Shown here piece by piece: positions 1 to 9,437 of a DNA stretch of 64,000 nt; within the stretch, counting starts at the first letter, position 1; each line of letters starts with the position of its first letter. Under the pieces are notes generated by a model, which saw nothing but the letters and a program-made list of their open reading frames with translations, was not told where the DNA came from and made no database searches. Source of the stretch: Anaerobiospirillum sp. (GTDB taxonomy: Bacteria > Pseudomonadota > Gammaproteobacteria > Enterobacterales > Succinivibrionaceae); assembly GCA_029258325.1 (NCBI GenBank), contig JARHZF010000061.1, forward strand, positions 23,310-87,309, given 5' to 3'. Position numbers and translations under genes: made by a program.

Positions 1-33
1 TTTTTTCTTAATTTCAAATAATGTTTTAGCCAT
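1..33 (-). CDS. possible start of a gene running off the left edge
   Basis: An ATG at 33-31 on the minus strand opens a frame reading MAKTLFEIKKK to the window edge. A purine-rich AAGAGAAG lies just upstream as a possible ribosome binding site. In related genomes murE follows ftsI, but eleven codons cannot show whether this is murE. The terminator at 157-187 suggests it is transcribed separately from ftsI. Confidence 0.3.
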   Translation of the reverse strand, partial: MAKTLFEIKKK

Positions 34-124
34 TTTTCTTCTCTTATTTTAATTTACTTAAGGTCATAAAGTTATTCATTATACAACCTATAAAATAAAC
101 CTTATAACTTCTTGTTAGATTTTT

Positions 125-149
125 TACAATTAAACTTTATTTAATTGTA
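125..149. repeat. 10-bp perfect inverted repeat, 5-nt spacer
   Basis: TACAATTAAA at 125-134 and its exact complement TTTAATTGTA at 140-149 flank CTTTA. It lies between the ftsI terminator and the possible gene start at 33. It could be an operator or a hairpin; there is no T-tract typical of a terminator. Confidence 0.5.
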
Positions 150-156
150 TAGTCAT

Positions 157-187
157 AAAGAAAGCCTTTTTAAATAAGGCTCTCTTT
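157..187 (-). terminator. Rho-independent terminator after ftsI
   Basis: On the minus strand AAAGAGAGCCTT pairs with AAGGCTTTCTTT with one mismatch, beginning about 14 nt after the ftsI stop. The 3' arm is itself T-rich. It probably ends the rsmH-ftsL-ftsI transcript. Confidence 0.75.
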
Positions 188-200
188 ATTTTAATATTTT

Positions 201-1868
201 TTATTTATCAGGTGGAACATTATATAGTTGTAAAGCTCGTGTCATGACTTCTCTAAAGATAGGTCCTGATACTGTACCACCATAAATACTTCCTTTCTTT
301 GGATCTTTTACTATAGCAACAAGTGCAAAGCGAGGATTTGAAATAGGAGCAAAACCTGCAAAGCTTGATATATAGTTATTTGAATAACCACCTACAGAGG
401 CTATTTTAGCTGTACCTGTTTTACCTGCAATTCTATATTTGTTAATAGTAGCACGTCCACCTGTACCTGCCTCAACTACAGTCTCTAAAGCATCATGCAT
501 TCTCTTTATTTCTTTGACATTTGCAATTTGAATTGCATTGCTTTTATCATACATTCTAAGAATAGATACAGGATGATATTGACCATAATTTGCTAAAGTT
601 GCATAAGCTGATGTTAATTGTAAAGCAGTAACTGCAATACCATAACCAAAACCTATAGTAGCTTTATCAATTTCAGACCAAAACTTTCTATGCTCATTTA
701 ATCTACCTGATACCTCACCTACTAAACCTGAAGATGTAGCAGCACCAAAACCAAATCTTTGTAAGGTTTTTATAATATCTTGAGGTCCTTCACGAAGTGC
801 AATTCTAGCCATACCTGTATTTGATGAATACTTAATGATATCTTGTAAAGTACCTGTACTCATATAGTGAGTATCTTTTATAGTTTTACCATTTACAATA
901 AAAGGTCTAGTATCAAAAACTTCATTCCATGATATTAAATTATGCTCAAGGGCTGATAAGGATACAAAAGGTTTTAAAGTAGAACCAGGCTCAAGTGTAT
1001 CAGTTACAGCTCTATTTGTTGCATTTTTACTATCAAATACACTTCTATCATTTGGATCAAAAGAAGGATAATTTACCATAACTAAAACTTCACCTGTTTT
1101 AACATCCATTAAAACACATGTTGCAGATTCAGCATCAAAATCAGAGACTACCTTTTCAAGTGTAGTATAAGCAAAAGCTTGTAATCTATCATCTACAGAT
1201 AAACGTAAATTACCACCAGCACGACCTTCTTCTAGTACTTGAATATTTTCAATAACATGTCCAAGTCTATCTTTTTTAGCTACATGACGTGTTGCATGAG
1301 CTGTAAGATAACTATTAAAACTTTGCTCTACACCATAAATACCATTACCCTCTGAGTTTAAAATTCCAACTAAATGGGCATTTATATTACCTGTAGGATA
1401 ATATCTTTGATAATTATCATTAATTAAAATACCTTGAATTTTTAAAGCCTCAAGTTCTGATGCTTTATCTAATGGCATATATTGTTTTAATTTAACATGT
1501 CTTTTTTTAGGATCTTTAATCTTCGCAATTAGCTCTTCTTTATCCATATTAAGAAGATTAGCTATTTTTTCTATTTTTTCTTTATTTTGTAAGATGTTTT
1601 CTTGATGTAATAATTGAGAGTCTGCATAAATAGTTTTTACAGGCACAGAAATGGCAAGAGGTTTACCAAATCTATCAGTAATAATTCCTCTTGCAGGTTC
1701 AAAAGTATAATGACGTATAACTCTATTATTGCCCTCTTTAATTAAATACTCAGGATGCCATACTTGAATCCATAAAAGTCTTGTAATTAAAAAGGCAAAA
1801 GATACTAATACAACTATACATACAATGATAATACGAAAGTTGCTTATACCATAATCAGTATTTTTCAC
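201..1868 (-). CDS. ftsI: FtsI, septal peptidoglycan transpeptidase (PBP3)
   Basis: Class B penicillin-binding protein that cross-links septal peptidoglycan during division. It has 555 residues, close to the usual size. A single N-terminal membrane anchor spans about residues 12-33, followed by the dimerisation/pedestal region. The transpeptidase domain carries all three active-site motifs: STLK (in EPGSTLKPF), SSN (in YSSNTGM) and KTG (in AGKTGTAKIA). The order rsmH-ftsL-ftsI on the minus strand matches the start of the classical dcw cluster. A terminator follows directly, so the usual read-through into murE appears to be lost here. Confidence 0.97.
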   Translation of the reverse strand: MKNTDYGISNFRIIIVCIVVLVSFAFLITRLLWIQVWHPEYLIKEGNNRVIRHYTFEPARGIITDRFGKPLAISVPVKTIYADSQLLHQENILQNKEKIEKIANLLNMDKEELIAKIKDPKKRHVKLKQYMPLDKASELEALKIQGILINDNYQRYYPTGNINAHLVGILNSEGNGIYGVEQSFNSYLTAHATRHVAKKDRLGHVIENIQVLEEGRAGGNLRLSVDDRLQAFAYTTLEKVVSDFDAESATCVLMDVKTGEVLVMVNYPSFDPNDRSVFDSKNATNRAVTDTLEPGSTLKPFVSLSALEHNLISWNEVFDTRPFIVNGKTIKDTHYMSTGTLQDIIKYSSNTGMARIALREGPQDIIKTLQRFGFGAATSSGLVGEVSGRLNEHRKFWSEIDKATIGFGYGIAVTALQLTSAYATLANYGQYHPVSILRMYDKSNAIQIANVKEIKRMHDALETVVEAGTGGRATINKYRIAGKTGTAKIASVGGYSNNYISSFAGFAPISNPRFALVAIVKDPKKGSIYGGTVSGPIFREVMTRALQLYNVPPDK

Positions 1869-1883
1869 ATAACACCTTTTGTA

Positions 1884-2387
1884 TTATCTATTTAAATTAA
1901 TAACAAGTTCAGCTTCAGTTTTTGTTGTCATCATACCAAGCCTTTCAACTGCAGCCTTTTTTATCTCTGTATGTTCAGATAACTTTTGTTTAGTTGCTAT
2001 TAATTCAAGCCATTTTTTATGTAGGTTTTCATTATCTGTTAAAACCTGATTGTATTTAGCTACTATATTACGTGTTTCTTGTACTTGATGGATCTTGTAA
2101 ACACATAAAACACAAAGAACAAAAGCAAGTATATAGGTTAAGATGTGCTCTTGTATATCTAAAACAATAGATTTGAATAAAGAGTGCTTATGCACAACTA
2201 AATTCTTATCAATACCACAACTTGCACCATATATTCTATTTTGAATATGTTCTTTTATATCTATTTCCTGAATTTTTTTAGAAGTCTTTAAAACCTCTTC
2301 TTCCTTTTCAGATTCAAATAGAATTATATTCTCATCATCTTTATTGAGATCGTTATCAAAATCATCTATAGGTTTAGTATTTGTCAT
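1884..2387 (-). CDS. ftsL: FtsL, divisome bitopic protein
   Basis: Small division protein that with FtsB and FtsQ regulates FtsWI. The assignment rests on its place between rsmH and ftsI and its topology: a long cytoplasmic N-terminus (about 75 residues, acidic at first), one membrane segment (around ILTYILAFVLCVLCVY), then a short periplasmic part with coiled-coil character ending in a KKAAVERLGM-like FtsL tail. At about 167 residues it is longer than E. coli FtsL because of the cytoplasmic tail. I chose the ATG at 2387; the upstream GTG at 2393 lies inside the ribosome binding site AGGTGGG. Confidence 0.85.
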   Translation of the reverse strand: MTNTKPIDDFDNDLNKDDENIILFESEKEEEVLKTSKKIQEIDIKEHIQNRIYGASCGIDKNLVVHKHSLFKSIVLDIQEHILTYILAFVLCVLCVYKIHQVQETRNIVAKYNQVLTDNENLHKKWLELIATKQKLSEHTEIKKAAVERLGMMTTKTEAELVINLNR

Positions 2388-2396
2388 ACCCACCTC

Positions 2397-3341
2397 TTAT
2401 CTTGCATTACGTCTTGCTACGCGTAAAGTAGCAGAACGTGAACGGATGTTTTCTGATAACTCTTGTTCTGATGCCTTTATAGCTTTACCTACAATAGTAA
2501 GTTTTGCATGTTCTTTCTTTAACTTTTCAAGCTCACTATCAGTAATTGGTAAACCACGAGGTATATCAGGACCTTGAGATTTTTCCTTGTAAAAATGCTT
2601 TACAATTCTATCTTCTAGAGAATGGAATGTAATTACACATAAAAGACCATTGTCAGATAAAACATCTAAAGCATCATTTAATGCTGTTTTAAGCTCATCT
2701 AACTCATGATTTACTTCTATACGCAGTGCTTGAAAACAACGTGTTGCTTTATGTTTAGGACCAACTTTACCAGGAATTGCACCTGCAATAATATTAGCAA
2801 GTCTTTTGGTAGATACTATATCTTCAGTTTCTCTATATCTAACAATAGTTGAAGCTACACGATTTGCAAATTTCTCCTCGCCATATACTTTAAAGATATA
2901 AGCAAGTTCACTTTGTGAATATGTATCAATAATAGTCTTAGCTGAAAAAGAAGATGTTCTATCCATACGCATATCTAAAGGACCATCTTTATCAAAAGAA
3001 AATCCTCTTTCACCATCATCTAATTGAGGTGATGATACACCTATATCCATCAATATGCCGTCAACTTTTCCTGTAATATTTAAACTATCACAAACTTCTT
3101 TTAATTTAGAAAATGCACTATGAGTAATGGAAAAACGGCTATCTGTAATCTCTTTTGCAGACTCAATTGCAGTCAAATCTCTATCTATAGCATAAAGATG
3201 ACCATTTGCACCCAATTTTTGCAATATTGCACGTGAGTGTCCACCACGGCCAAATGTAGCATCTAAATAGATACCGTCTGTTTTTATTTCTAAAGCCTCA
3301 ATTGTTGGCTCTAGTAAAACAGGTACGTGTTTAAATGACAT
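2397..3341 (-). CDS. rsmH: RsmH, 16S rRNA m4C1402 methyltransferase
   Basis: S-adenosylmethionine-dependent N4-methylation of C1402 in 16S rRNA (formerly MraW). The 314 residues match the family length. Diagnostic segments are HVPVLLEPTIEAL at the start, the SAM motif LDATFGRGGHS, MDIGVSSPQLD, GFSFDKDGPLDMRMD and the C-terminal ITFHSLEDRIVKHF. Nine bases separate its stop from the chosen ftsL ATG, so the two are co-transcribed. No mraZ is found upstream, where this gene normally follows it; about 500 bases of non-coding sequence are there instead. Confidence 0.97.
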   Translation of the reverse strand: MSFKHVPVLLEPTIEALEIKTDGIYLDATFGRGGHSRAILQKLGANGHLYAIDRDLTAIESAKEITDSRFSITHSAFSKLKEVCDSLNITGKVDGILMDIGVSSPQLDDGERGFSFDKDGPLDMRMDRTSSFSAKTIIDTYSQSELAYIFKVYGEEKFANRVASTIVRYRETEDIVSTKRLANIIAGAIPGKVGPKHKATRCFQALRIEVNHELDELKTALNDALDVLSDNGLLCVITFHSLEDRIVKHFYKEKSQGPDIPRGLPITDSELEKLKKEHAKLTIVGKAIKASEQELSENIRSRSATLRVARRNAR

Positions 3342-3807
3342 ATATCTCTCACAATTAGTAAATTGTCAAAGGACAAAAATTTCACCAACAAAAAGGATAC
3401 AAGTAATTCTTTGAGTTTTTATAACCTCAAATTTATATTAATTAAAACTAAGACTAACTTTTTATTTACCACTACATATTGTTATTATTTTTTTATTATT
3501 TTGTAGTGTTTGTGTAGAACACATTTTTTATAATTTTAATTATAACTTTTAACTTATGTTATTTTTATGATCTAAATCATATAAAAGCCCATAATTTTTG
3601 CTTAACAATTCTATCACAGATAAAAAGCATAAATTAAAATAATATAAATAAAGTTCAAAATAAAACAAATTGTTAAGTAAAACTTTATATGTAAAATTTT
3701 TTTTCATTTAAAAATCAAATATTTTATCTAAAAAATAACATTATTATGATAATACGTATTACATATATAAAAATTTTTTTTAACTAAAATTAATACTGAA
3801 ATATTAA
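3342..3807. other. gene-free AT-rich interval upstream of rsmH
   Basis: No convincing coding frame or mraZ remnant is seen. It must hold the rsmH promoter. The notable element is an FNR-like dyad at 3567-3580 (TGAT, 4 nt, ATCA). A short inverted repeat ACAATT/AATTGT lies just before rsmH. Confidence 0.5.
3567..3580. promoter_or_regulatory. FNR-like dyad
   Basis: ATGATCTAAATCAT fits the FNR half-site pattern TGAT-N4-ATCA but lacks the outer TT/AA bases. It is roughly 225 bases upstream of the rsmH start. In such AT-rich DNA chance occurrence is likely. Confidence 0.25.
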
Positions 3808-3836
3808 ATGTATAGATGTTTTTTACATCTATACAT
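3808..3836 (-). terminator. strong 12-bp hairpin after the membrane protein gene
   Basis: ATGTATAGATGT (3808-3819) and ACATCTATACAT (3825-3836) are perfectly complementary around a five-T loop, just downstream of the gene ending at 3848. The following bases are AT-rich but not a clean T-tract, so it could be a terminator or a 3' stabilising hairpin. Confidence 0.55.
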
Positions 3837-3847
3837 AATATTAAAAA

Positions 3848-4930
3848 TTATTTATCCTTATTTTTTTTATTCTTAACTTCATTTAAAACACTATTAAATT
3901 TTTTACTATCACTACTTTTTTCTTTCTCTTTTTCATTAAAATCCTGTAGCAATGCCTCAATATCTTCATCATCTTGCTCCTTTATTTTTTGTCTATTTAT
4001 AGGTAAATCTTTTTTTAAGACTATATGTATAAAGGTAAAAATACTTGAAAATATAAAGATAATAGCAAAGATAATAAGAAATATAACTCCTATAAAAGGA
4101 ATCTCATTAAAATCATCTGTTAAAAAATAAGCTCCTATTATATAAATAAGTCCACCTGTAAAAACAAACATCATAATAACTAAAAGATATGGGACTATAT
4201 GATCACGCAAAAATATAATATGTCTTATAATAAAAAAAGAAATTTGTCCAAAAAAAGCATAACTTGCAAAGGCTGTAAAAAAATAAAATAAGATAAAAGC
4301 CATAAATAAAGTTAAAACTTGTTGTATGTAAAAAGAATCTCCTTTAACTAAAAAATCATCTGTATATTTTGAGTAAAATACATTAACACTATCACCTACT
4401 TCTACTTTCTCACTTGTATATATATTTGATTCTTTTATAACCTTTTTATCATCTACATAAAAAGATACCTTTGGTGCATATAAAGTAGAATAATATTGAT
4501 GATTACTATCATATGATTTTGTAGTTAAAACTTCATCTACATGTGCTTTATATTCATTAGATGTTGTTAGTGTTATATAGAAATTTACTAAAAATAATAA
4601 AGTTAAATAGAAAAATAGATTTATTAAAAATAAAAAAATAAAAGCATAAGCTTTTTTATAAAAGGCAAATTCTCGTACATTGTCATTAAAAGTTTTATCT
4701 ACTAAATTATAAATAGATAAATTAGAGAACTTTTCTTTAAAAGTATCTGTATCTATTCTCTTTAATAAATACATATACTCAACAATACTAAATACTATAA
4801 AAGTAAGAGCTATATAATCCCTTAAAGATAAAGCATTATTTAATAAATAATCAAAATATGAATAGGTAAAAAAGAGTAAAAATATAATAAATAAACCTAT
4901 AAAAAACTTTGATAAAAATCGTACTAACAT
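3848..4930 (-). CDS. multi-pass membrane protein with DUF3592-like segment
   Basis: I do not recognise a function. The 360 residues begin with two close membrane segments (about 8-27 and 38-55), then a third near 93-117. A soluble stretch of about 90 residues follows, then at least three more membrane segments, and a charged cytoplasmic tail rich in Lys and Glu. The soluble part (APKVSFYVDDKKV ... VGDSVNVFYS) resembles the extracytoplasmic beta domain of DUF3592 proteins, where a variable-length segment sits between helices. It stands alone on the minus strand with its own hairpin downstream. Substrate and role are unknown. Confidence 0.7.
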   Translation of the reverse strand: MLVRFLSKFFIGLFIIFLLFFTYSYFDYLLNNALSLRDYIALTFIVFSIVEYMYLLKRIDTDTFKEKFSNLSIYNLVDKTFNDNVREFAFYKKAYAFIFLFLINLFFYLTLLFLVNFYITLTTSNEYKAHVDEVLTTKSYDSNHQYYSTLYAPKVSFYVDDKKVIKESNIYTSEKVEVGDSVNVFYSKYTDDFLVKGDSFYIQQVLTLFMAFILFYFFTAFASYAFFGQISFFIIRHIIFLRDHIVPYLLVIMMFVFTGGLIYIIGAYFLTDDFNEIPFIGVIFLIIFAIIFIFSSIFTFIHIVLKKDLPINRQKIKEQDDEDIEALLQDFNEKEKEKSSDSKKFNSVLNEVKNKKNKDK

Positions 4931-5074
4931 ATAGACCCCTTATAAGCTTATTTACTTTATTTTTTATTGTCATACTTTTATAAGTCTTATATAAGCTCAT
5001 CATAAATACAACAAGTTAATTTGTAAAATTTATATCATATTTTATACAAAACATTTAACAAAATTTGATAAATA

Positions 5075-5104
5075 AAAAAGGATCTGTTTTTTACAGATCC
5101 TTTT
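5075..5104 (-). terminator. terminator after pntB
   Basis: GGATCTGT (5080-5087) pairs with ACAGATCC (5093-5100). Read on the minus strand, the stem is followed by a run of six T residues. It closes the pntAB operon; the flanking A and T runs could let it work in both directions. Confidence 0.85.
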
Positions 5105-5137
5105 ACCTTAATTTAATTTATTTAAAGTTGAAAACAA

Positions 5138-6637
5138 TTAGATGTTTGCAACGATTTCTTCAACAGTCTTCTTACAATCGCCAAAGCACATGAAAGAATT
5201 TTCTTTAAAGAATAGAGGGTTTTGAACACCAGCATAACCTGCATTCATTGATCTCTTGAATACTACAACATTACGTGCATGCCATACTTCAAGTACAGGC
5301 ATACCTGCAATTGGGCTGTTTGGATTTTCAAGAGCTGATGGGTTTACTGTGTCATTTGCACCTATAACTAGAACTGTATCAGTATCTGCAAAGTCCTCAT
5401 TGATTTCGTCCATTTCTAATACGATATCATATGGAACTTTAGCTTCTGCTAATAATACGTTCATGTGACCTGGTAGACGGCCAGCTACAGGGTGAATAGC
5501 AAAACGTACTGTTGAACCACGAGCTTTTAACTTCTCTGTTAATTGAGCAACAGCTGTTTGTGCTTGTGCTACAGCCATACCATAACCTGGAGCAATGATA
5601 ACAGTTGATGAGTTCTTTAATAAATCAGCAACTTCAGGAGCTTTTAATTCACGATACTCGCCCATTTCTTCATCTTCAACAGCTGCACCTTCATTACCAA
5701 AGCCACCTGCGATAACAGAAATAAATGAACGGTTCATTGCCTTACACATAATGTAAGAAAGAATAGCACCTGATGAACCTACTAAAGCACCTACTACGAT
5801 TAATAGGTCATTATTTAACATGAAGCCTGATGCAGCTGCTGCCCAACCTGAGTATGAGTTTAGCATTGAGATAACAACTGGCATATCAGCACCACCAATT
5901 GCTGCTACTAGGTGAATACCAAAAGCAAAAGCAATTAATGTCATGATAATAAGTGGAGTCATTGGAGCTACATCAGCTGCCATGAACCATATTAATAATA
6001 GTAATGAAACTACTAAAGCTAATAGATTCCATAAGTGACCCATTGGTAATACTAATGGAGCTGACTTAAAGATCTTTAACTTGTAAGTACCATTTAACTT
6101 ACCGTATGCAACAATAGAACCTGTGAATGTTACAGCACCAATGAAGATACCTAAGAAGATTTCAACTAGGTGTGTATTTAATTCAGCAGCTGACATCTCA
6201 TGAAGAGATTCGCCTGAAGCTTGTGCTGCAGCTGCTAAAATAGCTGCTGCTTCATCTGCTGTTGTACCTACAGTCATAGTAACAGTTTCAACTGCTGATG
6301 AACCACCTAGCTCGAAGAAAGTGTTATAACCAACTAAAACAGCAGCAAGACCTACAAAGCTGTGTAAACAAGCAATAAGTTCTGGCATTTCTGTCATTGC
6401 AACGCGACGTGCTACATAGATACCTATAATAGCACCAATAACCATTGCAACAATGATTAGAACGAAACCAAAGCCTGATTCTACTTGAGCAAATGTTGCA
6501 AGTAGAGCAATGGTCATACCAACCATACCTGATAAACAACCAAACTTAGCTGTTTCTTGTTTTGATAAACCTGCTAATGAAAGAATGAATAGCACGGCGG
6601 CCATAATATAGGCCATATGTATTAGACCAAAATCCAT
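5138..6637 (-). CDS. pntB: PntB, NAD(P) transhydrogenase beta subunit
   Basis: Membrane and NADP(H)-binding subunit of the proton-translocating transhydrogenase, which reduces NADP+ with NADH at the expense of the proton gradient. The N-terminal two thirds are hydrophobic helices. The C-terminal domain III shows the NADP-site sequence [24 protein letters not shown] and [10 protein letters not shown]. At 499 residues it is longer than the 462-residue E. coli protein. The extra length includes an Ala-rich hydrophilic insertion (about residues 117-150) between two membrane segments. It follows pntA by 24 bases. Confidence 0.97.
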   Translation of the reverse strand: MDFGLIHMAYIMAAVLFILSLAGLSKQETAKFGCLSGMVGMTIALLATFAQVESGFGFVLIIVAMVIGAIIGIYVARRVAMTEMPELIACLHSFVGLAAVLVGYNTFFELGGSSAVETVTMTVGTTADEAAAILAAAAQASGESLHEMSAAELNTHLVEIFLGIFIGAVTFTGSIVAYGKLNGTYKLKIFKSAPLVLPMGHLWNLLALVVSLLLLIWFMAADVAPMTPLIIMTLIAFAFGIHLVAAIGGADMPVVISMLNSYSGWAAAASGFMLNNDLLIVVGALVGSSGAILSYIMCKAMNRSFISVIAGGFGNEGAAVEDEEMGEYRELKAPEVADLLKNSSTVIIAPGYGMAVAQAQTAVAQLTEKLKARGSTVRFAIHPVAGRLPGHMNVLLAEAKVPYDIVLEMDEINEDFADTDTVLVIGANDTVNPSALENPNSPIAGMPVLEVWHARNVVVFKRSMNAGYAGVQNPLFFKENSFMCFGDCKKTVEEIVANI

Positions 6638-6661
6638 TTTTTTAATTCCCCCTGGCCTAAA

Positions 6662-8200
6662 TTATTGTTTTCTAAACATTGCTAACATACGGCGTGTAAC
6701 AGCAAAACCACCAAAAATATTGATAGAAGCAATTAAAACACCTATGAATGCAAATAGACTAACAATGAAGCTACCTGAACTAATTTGTAGTATGGCACCT
6801 ACAACGATAATACCTGAAATTGCATTAGTTACTGACATAAGCGGAGTATGCAATGAGTGTGTAACATTCCATACAACATAATAACCAACTACGCATGATA
6901 GTACGAATACTGTGAAGTGAGGTAAGAACTTCTCAGGGGCAAACATACCAATTAAAGCAAATAAAGCCACAATTAAACCAACAGAGAACATCTTTAGTTT
7001 AGGTGACATTTGTTTTTGCTCAATCTTTGGAGGCTCTGCAGGAGCTGCAGGTTGTGCAGGAGCTGCTGATACGCTGATCTTTGGAGGTGGGAAGGTTATT
7101 TCACCATCTTTAGTAACAGTCATGTTACGTAAAACAACATCTTCAAAGTCTACATTTATCTTGCCATCTTTTTCTTTGCAAAGAAGCTTAGTTAAGTTTA
7201 CTAAGTTTGTTGCATATAATTGAGATGATTGAGCAGGTAGTCTTGCTGCAAGATCAGAATAACCAATAATCTTAACACCATTATTAGTTGTTACAATCTT
7301 ACCCTCTTGAGTAAGTTCACAGTTACCACCAGTAGCTGCAGCTAAGTCAACAATTACAGAACCAGCCTTCATTGACTCAACCATTTCTTTAGTGATTAAG
7401 CGAGGAGCTGCTTTACCTGGAATTGCTGCTGTTGTAATGATGATATCTACTTCTTTTGCTTGTTTTGCAAATAATTCCATCTCAGCTTTGATGAACTCAT
7501 CTGACATAACCTTAGCATAACCATCATTTACGCCACCATCATCTTTCTCTTTGAAATCAAGAACTAAGAACTCACCGCCCATTGATTTAATTTGGTCTGC
7601 AACTTCAAGTCTTGTATCAAAAGCTCTTACGATAGCACCTAAAGAGTTAGCAGCACCAATAGCAGCAAGACCTGCAACACCAGCACCAATTACTAACACT
7701 TTTGCAGGAGGTACTTTACCTGCAGCTGTAACTTGACCTGTAAAGAAACGGCCAAATACGTGAGCTGCCTCAACAACTGCTCTATATCCTGAAATATTAG
7801 CTGTTGATGATAAAGCATCTAAAGATTGAGCACGTGAAATACGTGGAACCATGTCCATTGCTAAAACATTTACTTTTTTAGCATTTAATTTTTTAACTAA
7901 AGCTTCATTTTGAGCAGGACGAATAAAACTTACTAAAGTTTGACCTTCCTTTAATAACTCAACTTCTGCATCAGTTGGAGCATTTAGCTTGTAAATAATC
8001 TCACTATGCCAAATATCACGGCCTTTAACGATCTTAGCACCAGCTTGCTCATAAGCTGCATCATCAAAACTTGAATCTGCACCTGCACCGCTTTGAACTG
8101 CAACATCAAAGCCTAATTTTATAAGCTTCTCTACGGTATCTGGGGTTGCTGCAACCCTAGTTTCACCGCGTAAGCTTTCCTTTGGAATACCTATTAACAT
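6662..8200 (-). CDS. pntA: PntA, NAD(P) transhydrogenase alpha subunit
   Basis: NAD(H)-binding subunit of the transhydrogenase. It starts [20 protein letters not shown], typical of the alanine dehydrogenase/PNT N-terminal fold. The Rossmann motif is [15 protein letters not shown], followed by VRAFDTR. An Ala/Pro linker near residue 380 joins it to a C-terminal block of about four membrane helices (405-505). Length 512, the same as the family, with domain I and the membrane part fused as in E. coli. The ribosome binding site GGAAAG lies just upstream. It is first gene of the pntAB operon. Confidence 0.97.
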   Translation of the reverse strand: MLIGIPKESLRGETRVAATPDTVEKLIKLGFDVAVQSGAGADSSFDDAAYEQAGAKIVKGRDIWHSEIIYKLNAPTDAEVELLKEGQTLVSFIRPAQNEALVKKLNAKKVNVLAMDMVPRISRAQSLDALSSTANISGYRAVVEAAHVFGRFFTGQVTAAGKVPPAKVLVIGAGVAGLAAIGAANSLGAIVRAFDTRLEVADQIKSMGGEFLVLDFKEKDDGGVNDGYAKVMSDEFIKAEMELFAKQAKEVDIIITTAAIPGKAAPRLITKEMVESMKAGSVIVDLAAATGGNCELTQEGKIVTTNNGVKIIGYSDLAARLPAQSSQLYATNLVNLTKLLCKEKDGKINVDFEDVVLRNMTVTKDGEITFPPPKISVSAAPAQPAAPAEPPKIEQKQMSPKLKMFSVGLIVALFALIGMFAPEKFLPHFTVFVLSCVVGYYVVWNVTHSLHTPLMSVTNAISGIIVVGAILQISSGSFIVSLFAFIGVLIASINIFGGFAVTRRMLAMFRKQ

Positions 8201-8344
8201 GGCTCTTTCCTGTTACTGTGGCAATATGCCTTTGTTATTGGATAACAGATGAAATATCTGAATTTACTTTCAACATTATATTATCTTACAAAAATTTTAT
8301 ATGTGATATGTACATAAAAATATTGATAAATTTTTAATTTTTTT

Positions 8345-8403
8345 AAAAATCCTTTATAAATCATGGAAAGAATATATTAACTTATTATAAATAAAGGATT
8401 TTT
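8345..8403. repeat. 13-bp perfect inverted repeat with long spacer
   Basis: AAAAATCCTTTAT (8345-8357) and ATAAAGGATTTTT (8391-8403) are exact complements 33 bases apart, in the gap between pntA and rimI. They could fold as a hairpin in RNA from either strand, be an operator pair, or be ends of a lost element. No gene lies between them. Confidence 0.5.
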
Positions 8404-8495
8404 ATAAATAAAAATAAAAGTGAAAATTTTAATCAGTTATTAATTTTTAAACAGATATTACAAATTACTTAAATATGTAAATATATTTTTTAAAT

Positions 8496-8960
8496 TTATA
8501 AATCTAGTTGCATGGTAAGTGCATCATCTAAATCTTCGTATTTTGTTTTAGGATAATAAGCTTTTCTTAAACCTATTTTTACAAAACCTACACTTTTATA
8601 TAGATTAATTGCAACTTCATTTTTAGTTCTAACTTCTAAAAATACTTTTGTTGCATTTAAATCTTTTGCAACTTCTAAAGTCTTATTTAATAAAGCTCGT
8701 CCCTGCCCATTGCCCCTATGCTCTGAGACAACACCTATAGATAAAAGCTCACAATCTTCAAAAATAACACTAATTAAACTATATCCTACAAGCTTACCCT
8801 TATATAAAAGACCTATAACATGATAGTTGTAAGAAAATGAAGCTTTGATTTCATCATAAGTCCAAGGTGATTTATGTGATTTCACCTCAACTTCATATAA
8901 CTCATCAAAAATGCCCTCTCTATAACTTAATAATTCACAAGAGTAATCATTACCTTTCAT
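8496..8960 (-). CDS. rimI: RimI-like ribosomal protein alanine N-acetyltransferase
   Basis: GNAT-family acetyltransferase; RimI acetylates the N-terminal alanine of ribosomal protein S18. The 154 residues match the family (148 in E. coli). The acetyl-CoA loop is SEHRGNGQGRALL, the beta4 region GYSLISVIFEDCELLSIGV, and the downstream motif NLYKSVGFVKIGLRKAYY (NPALxLYxxxGF-like). The preceding gene ends one base from its start. Its position after a holD-like gene reproduces the E. coli holD-rimI arrangement, which strengthens both calls. Confidence 0.9.
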   Translation of the reverse strand: MKGNDYSCELLSYREGIFDELYEVEVKSHKSPWTYDEIKASFSYNYHVIGLLYKGKLVGYSLISVIFEDCELLSIGVVSEHRGNGQGRALLNKTLEVAKDLNATKVFLEVRTKNEVAINLYKSVGFVKIGLRKAYYPKTKYEDLDDALTMQLDL

Positions 8961-8961
8961 C

Positions 8962-9429
8962 TTAGTTTATTCTCTCTTTAAAATTATCTTTTAAAAAAGC
9001 AAAAAGCTCTTTTTTTCTATTTAAATCTTCTGATATTACAAAAGTCTTGGCATTTTTAACAAAATCGTCATCTGCACAAAGTAAGATAACATCAGTATCT
9101 AAATAAAGAGCATTAGGATCATATTTGCCTATAGTTATATTTTTAGAAATCAAAAAGAAAATCATGTTTAAAACATAACTTATATTTTTGCTTGTATCTA
9201 AATATAGATCAACATCTTTATCTCTTAACTTTTTAACTTCTTGAATAGCTTTAGCTTCTATATTTTCTTTAGTTTTAGTAACTTTAGATACAATAGTTTC
9301 TTTTTTTTGTTCTTCAATAAGGTTATCTTTTAACTCTTCTTTATTTTCTGTAAAAGATACCTTATCTCCAGCATAAAAAGGAAAGTTCATTTCCTTTTTT
9401 GCTTCCCAAACTAACTTAATATCATACAT
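8962..9429 (-). CDS. holD: probable highly diverged HolD (DNA polymerase III psi)
   Basis: Not securely recognisable from sequence alone. It has 155 residues. An N-terminal LVWEAKKEMNFPFY segment is followed by a Lys/Glu-rich linker (about 28-70). The C-terminal part (YVLNMIFFLISKNI ... ELFAFLKDNFKERIN) has the alternating hydrophobic pattern of psi and ends similarly to HolD. Psi links the clamp-loader chi subunit to the rest of the holoenzyme. The main argument is position: in E. coli holD directly precedes and overlaps rimI, and here the gap is one base. The lysine-rich linker is unusual. It could also be an unrelated small protein. Confidence 0.5.
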   Translation of the reverse strand: MYDIKLVWEAKKEMNFPFYAGDKVSFTENKEELKDNLIEEQKKETIVSKVTKTKENIEAKAIQEVKKLRDKDVDLYLDTSKNISYVLNMIFFLISKNITIGKYDPNALYLDTDVILLCADDDFVKNAKTFVISEDLNRKKELFAFLKDNFKERIN

Positions 9430-9437
9430 ACTATGTT

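Noticed and set aside
3816..4130. Plus-strand frame of 104 residues rich in Phe, Leu and Ser
   Set aside because: It is the antisense of the Lys-rich tail and last helices of the minus-strand membrane protein and has no ribosome binding site.
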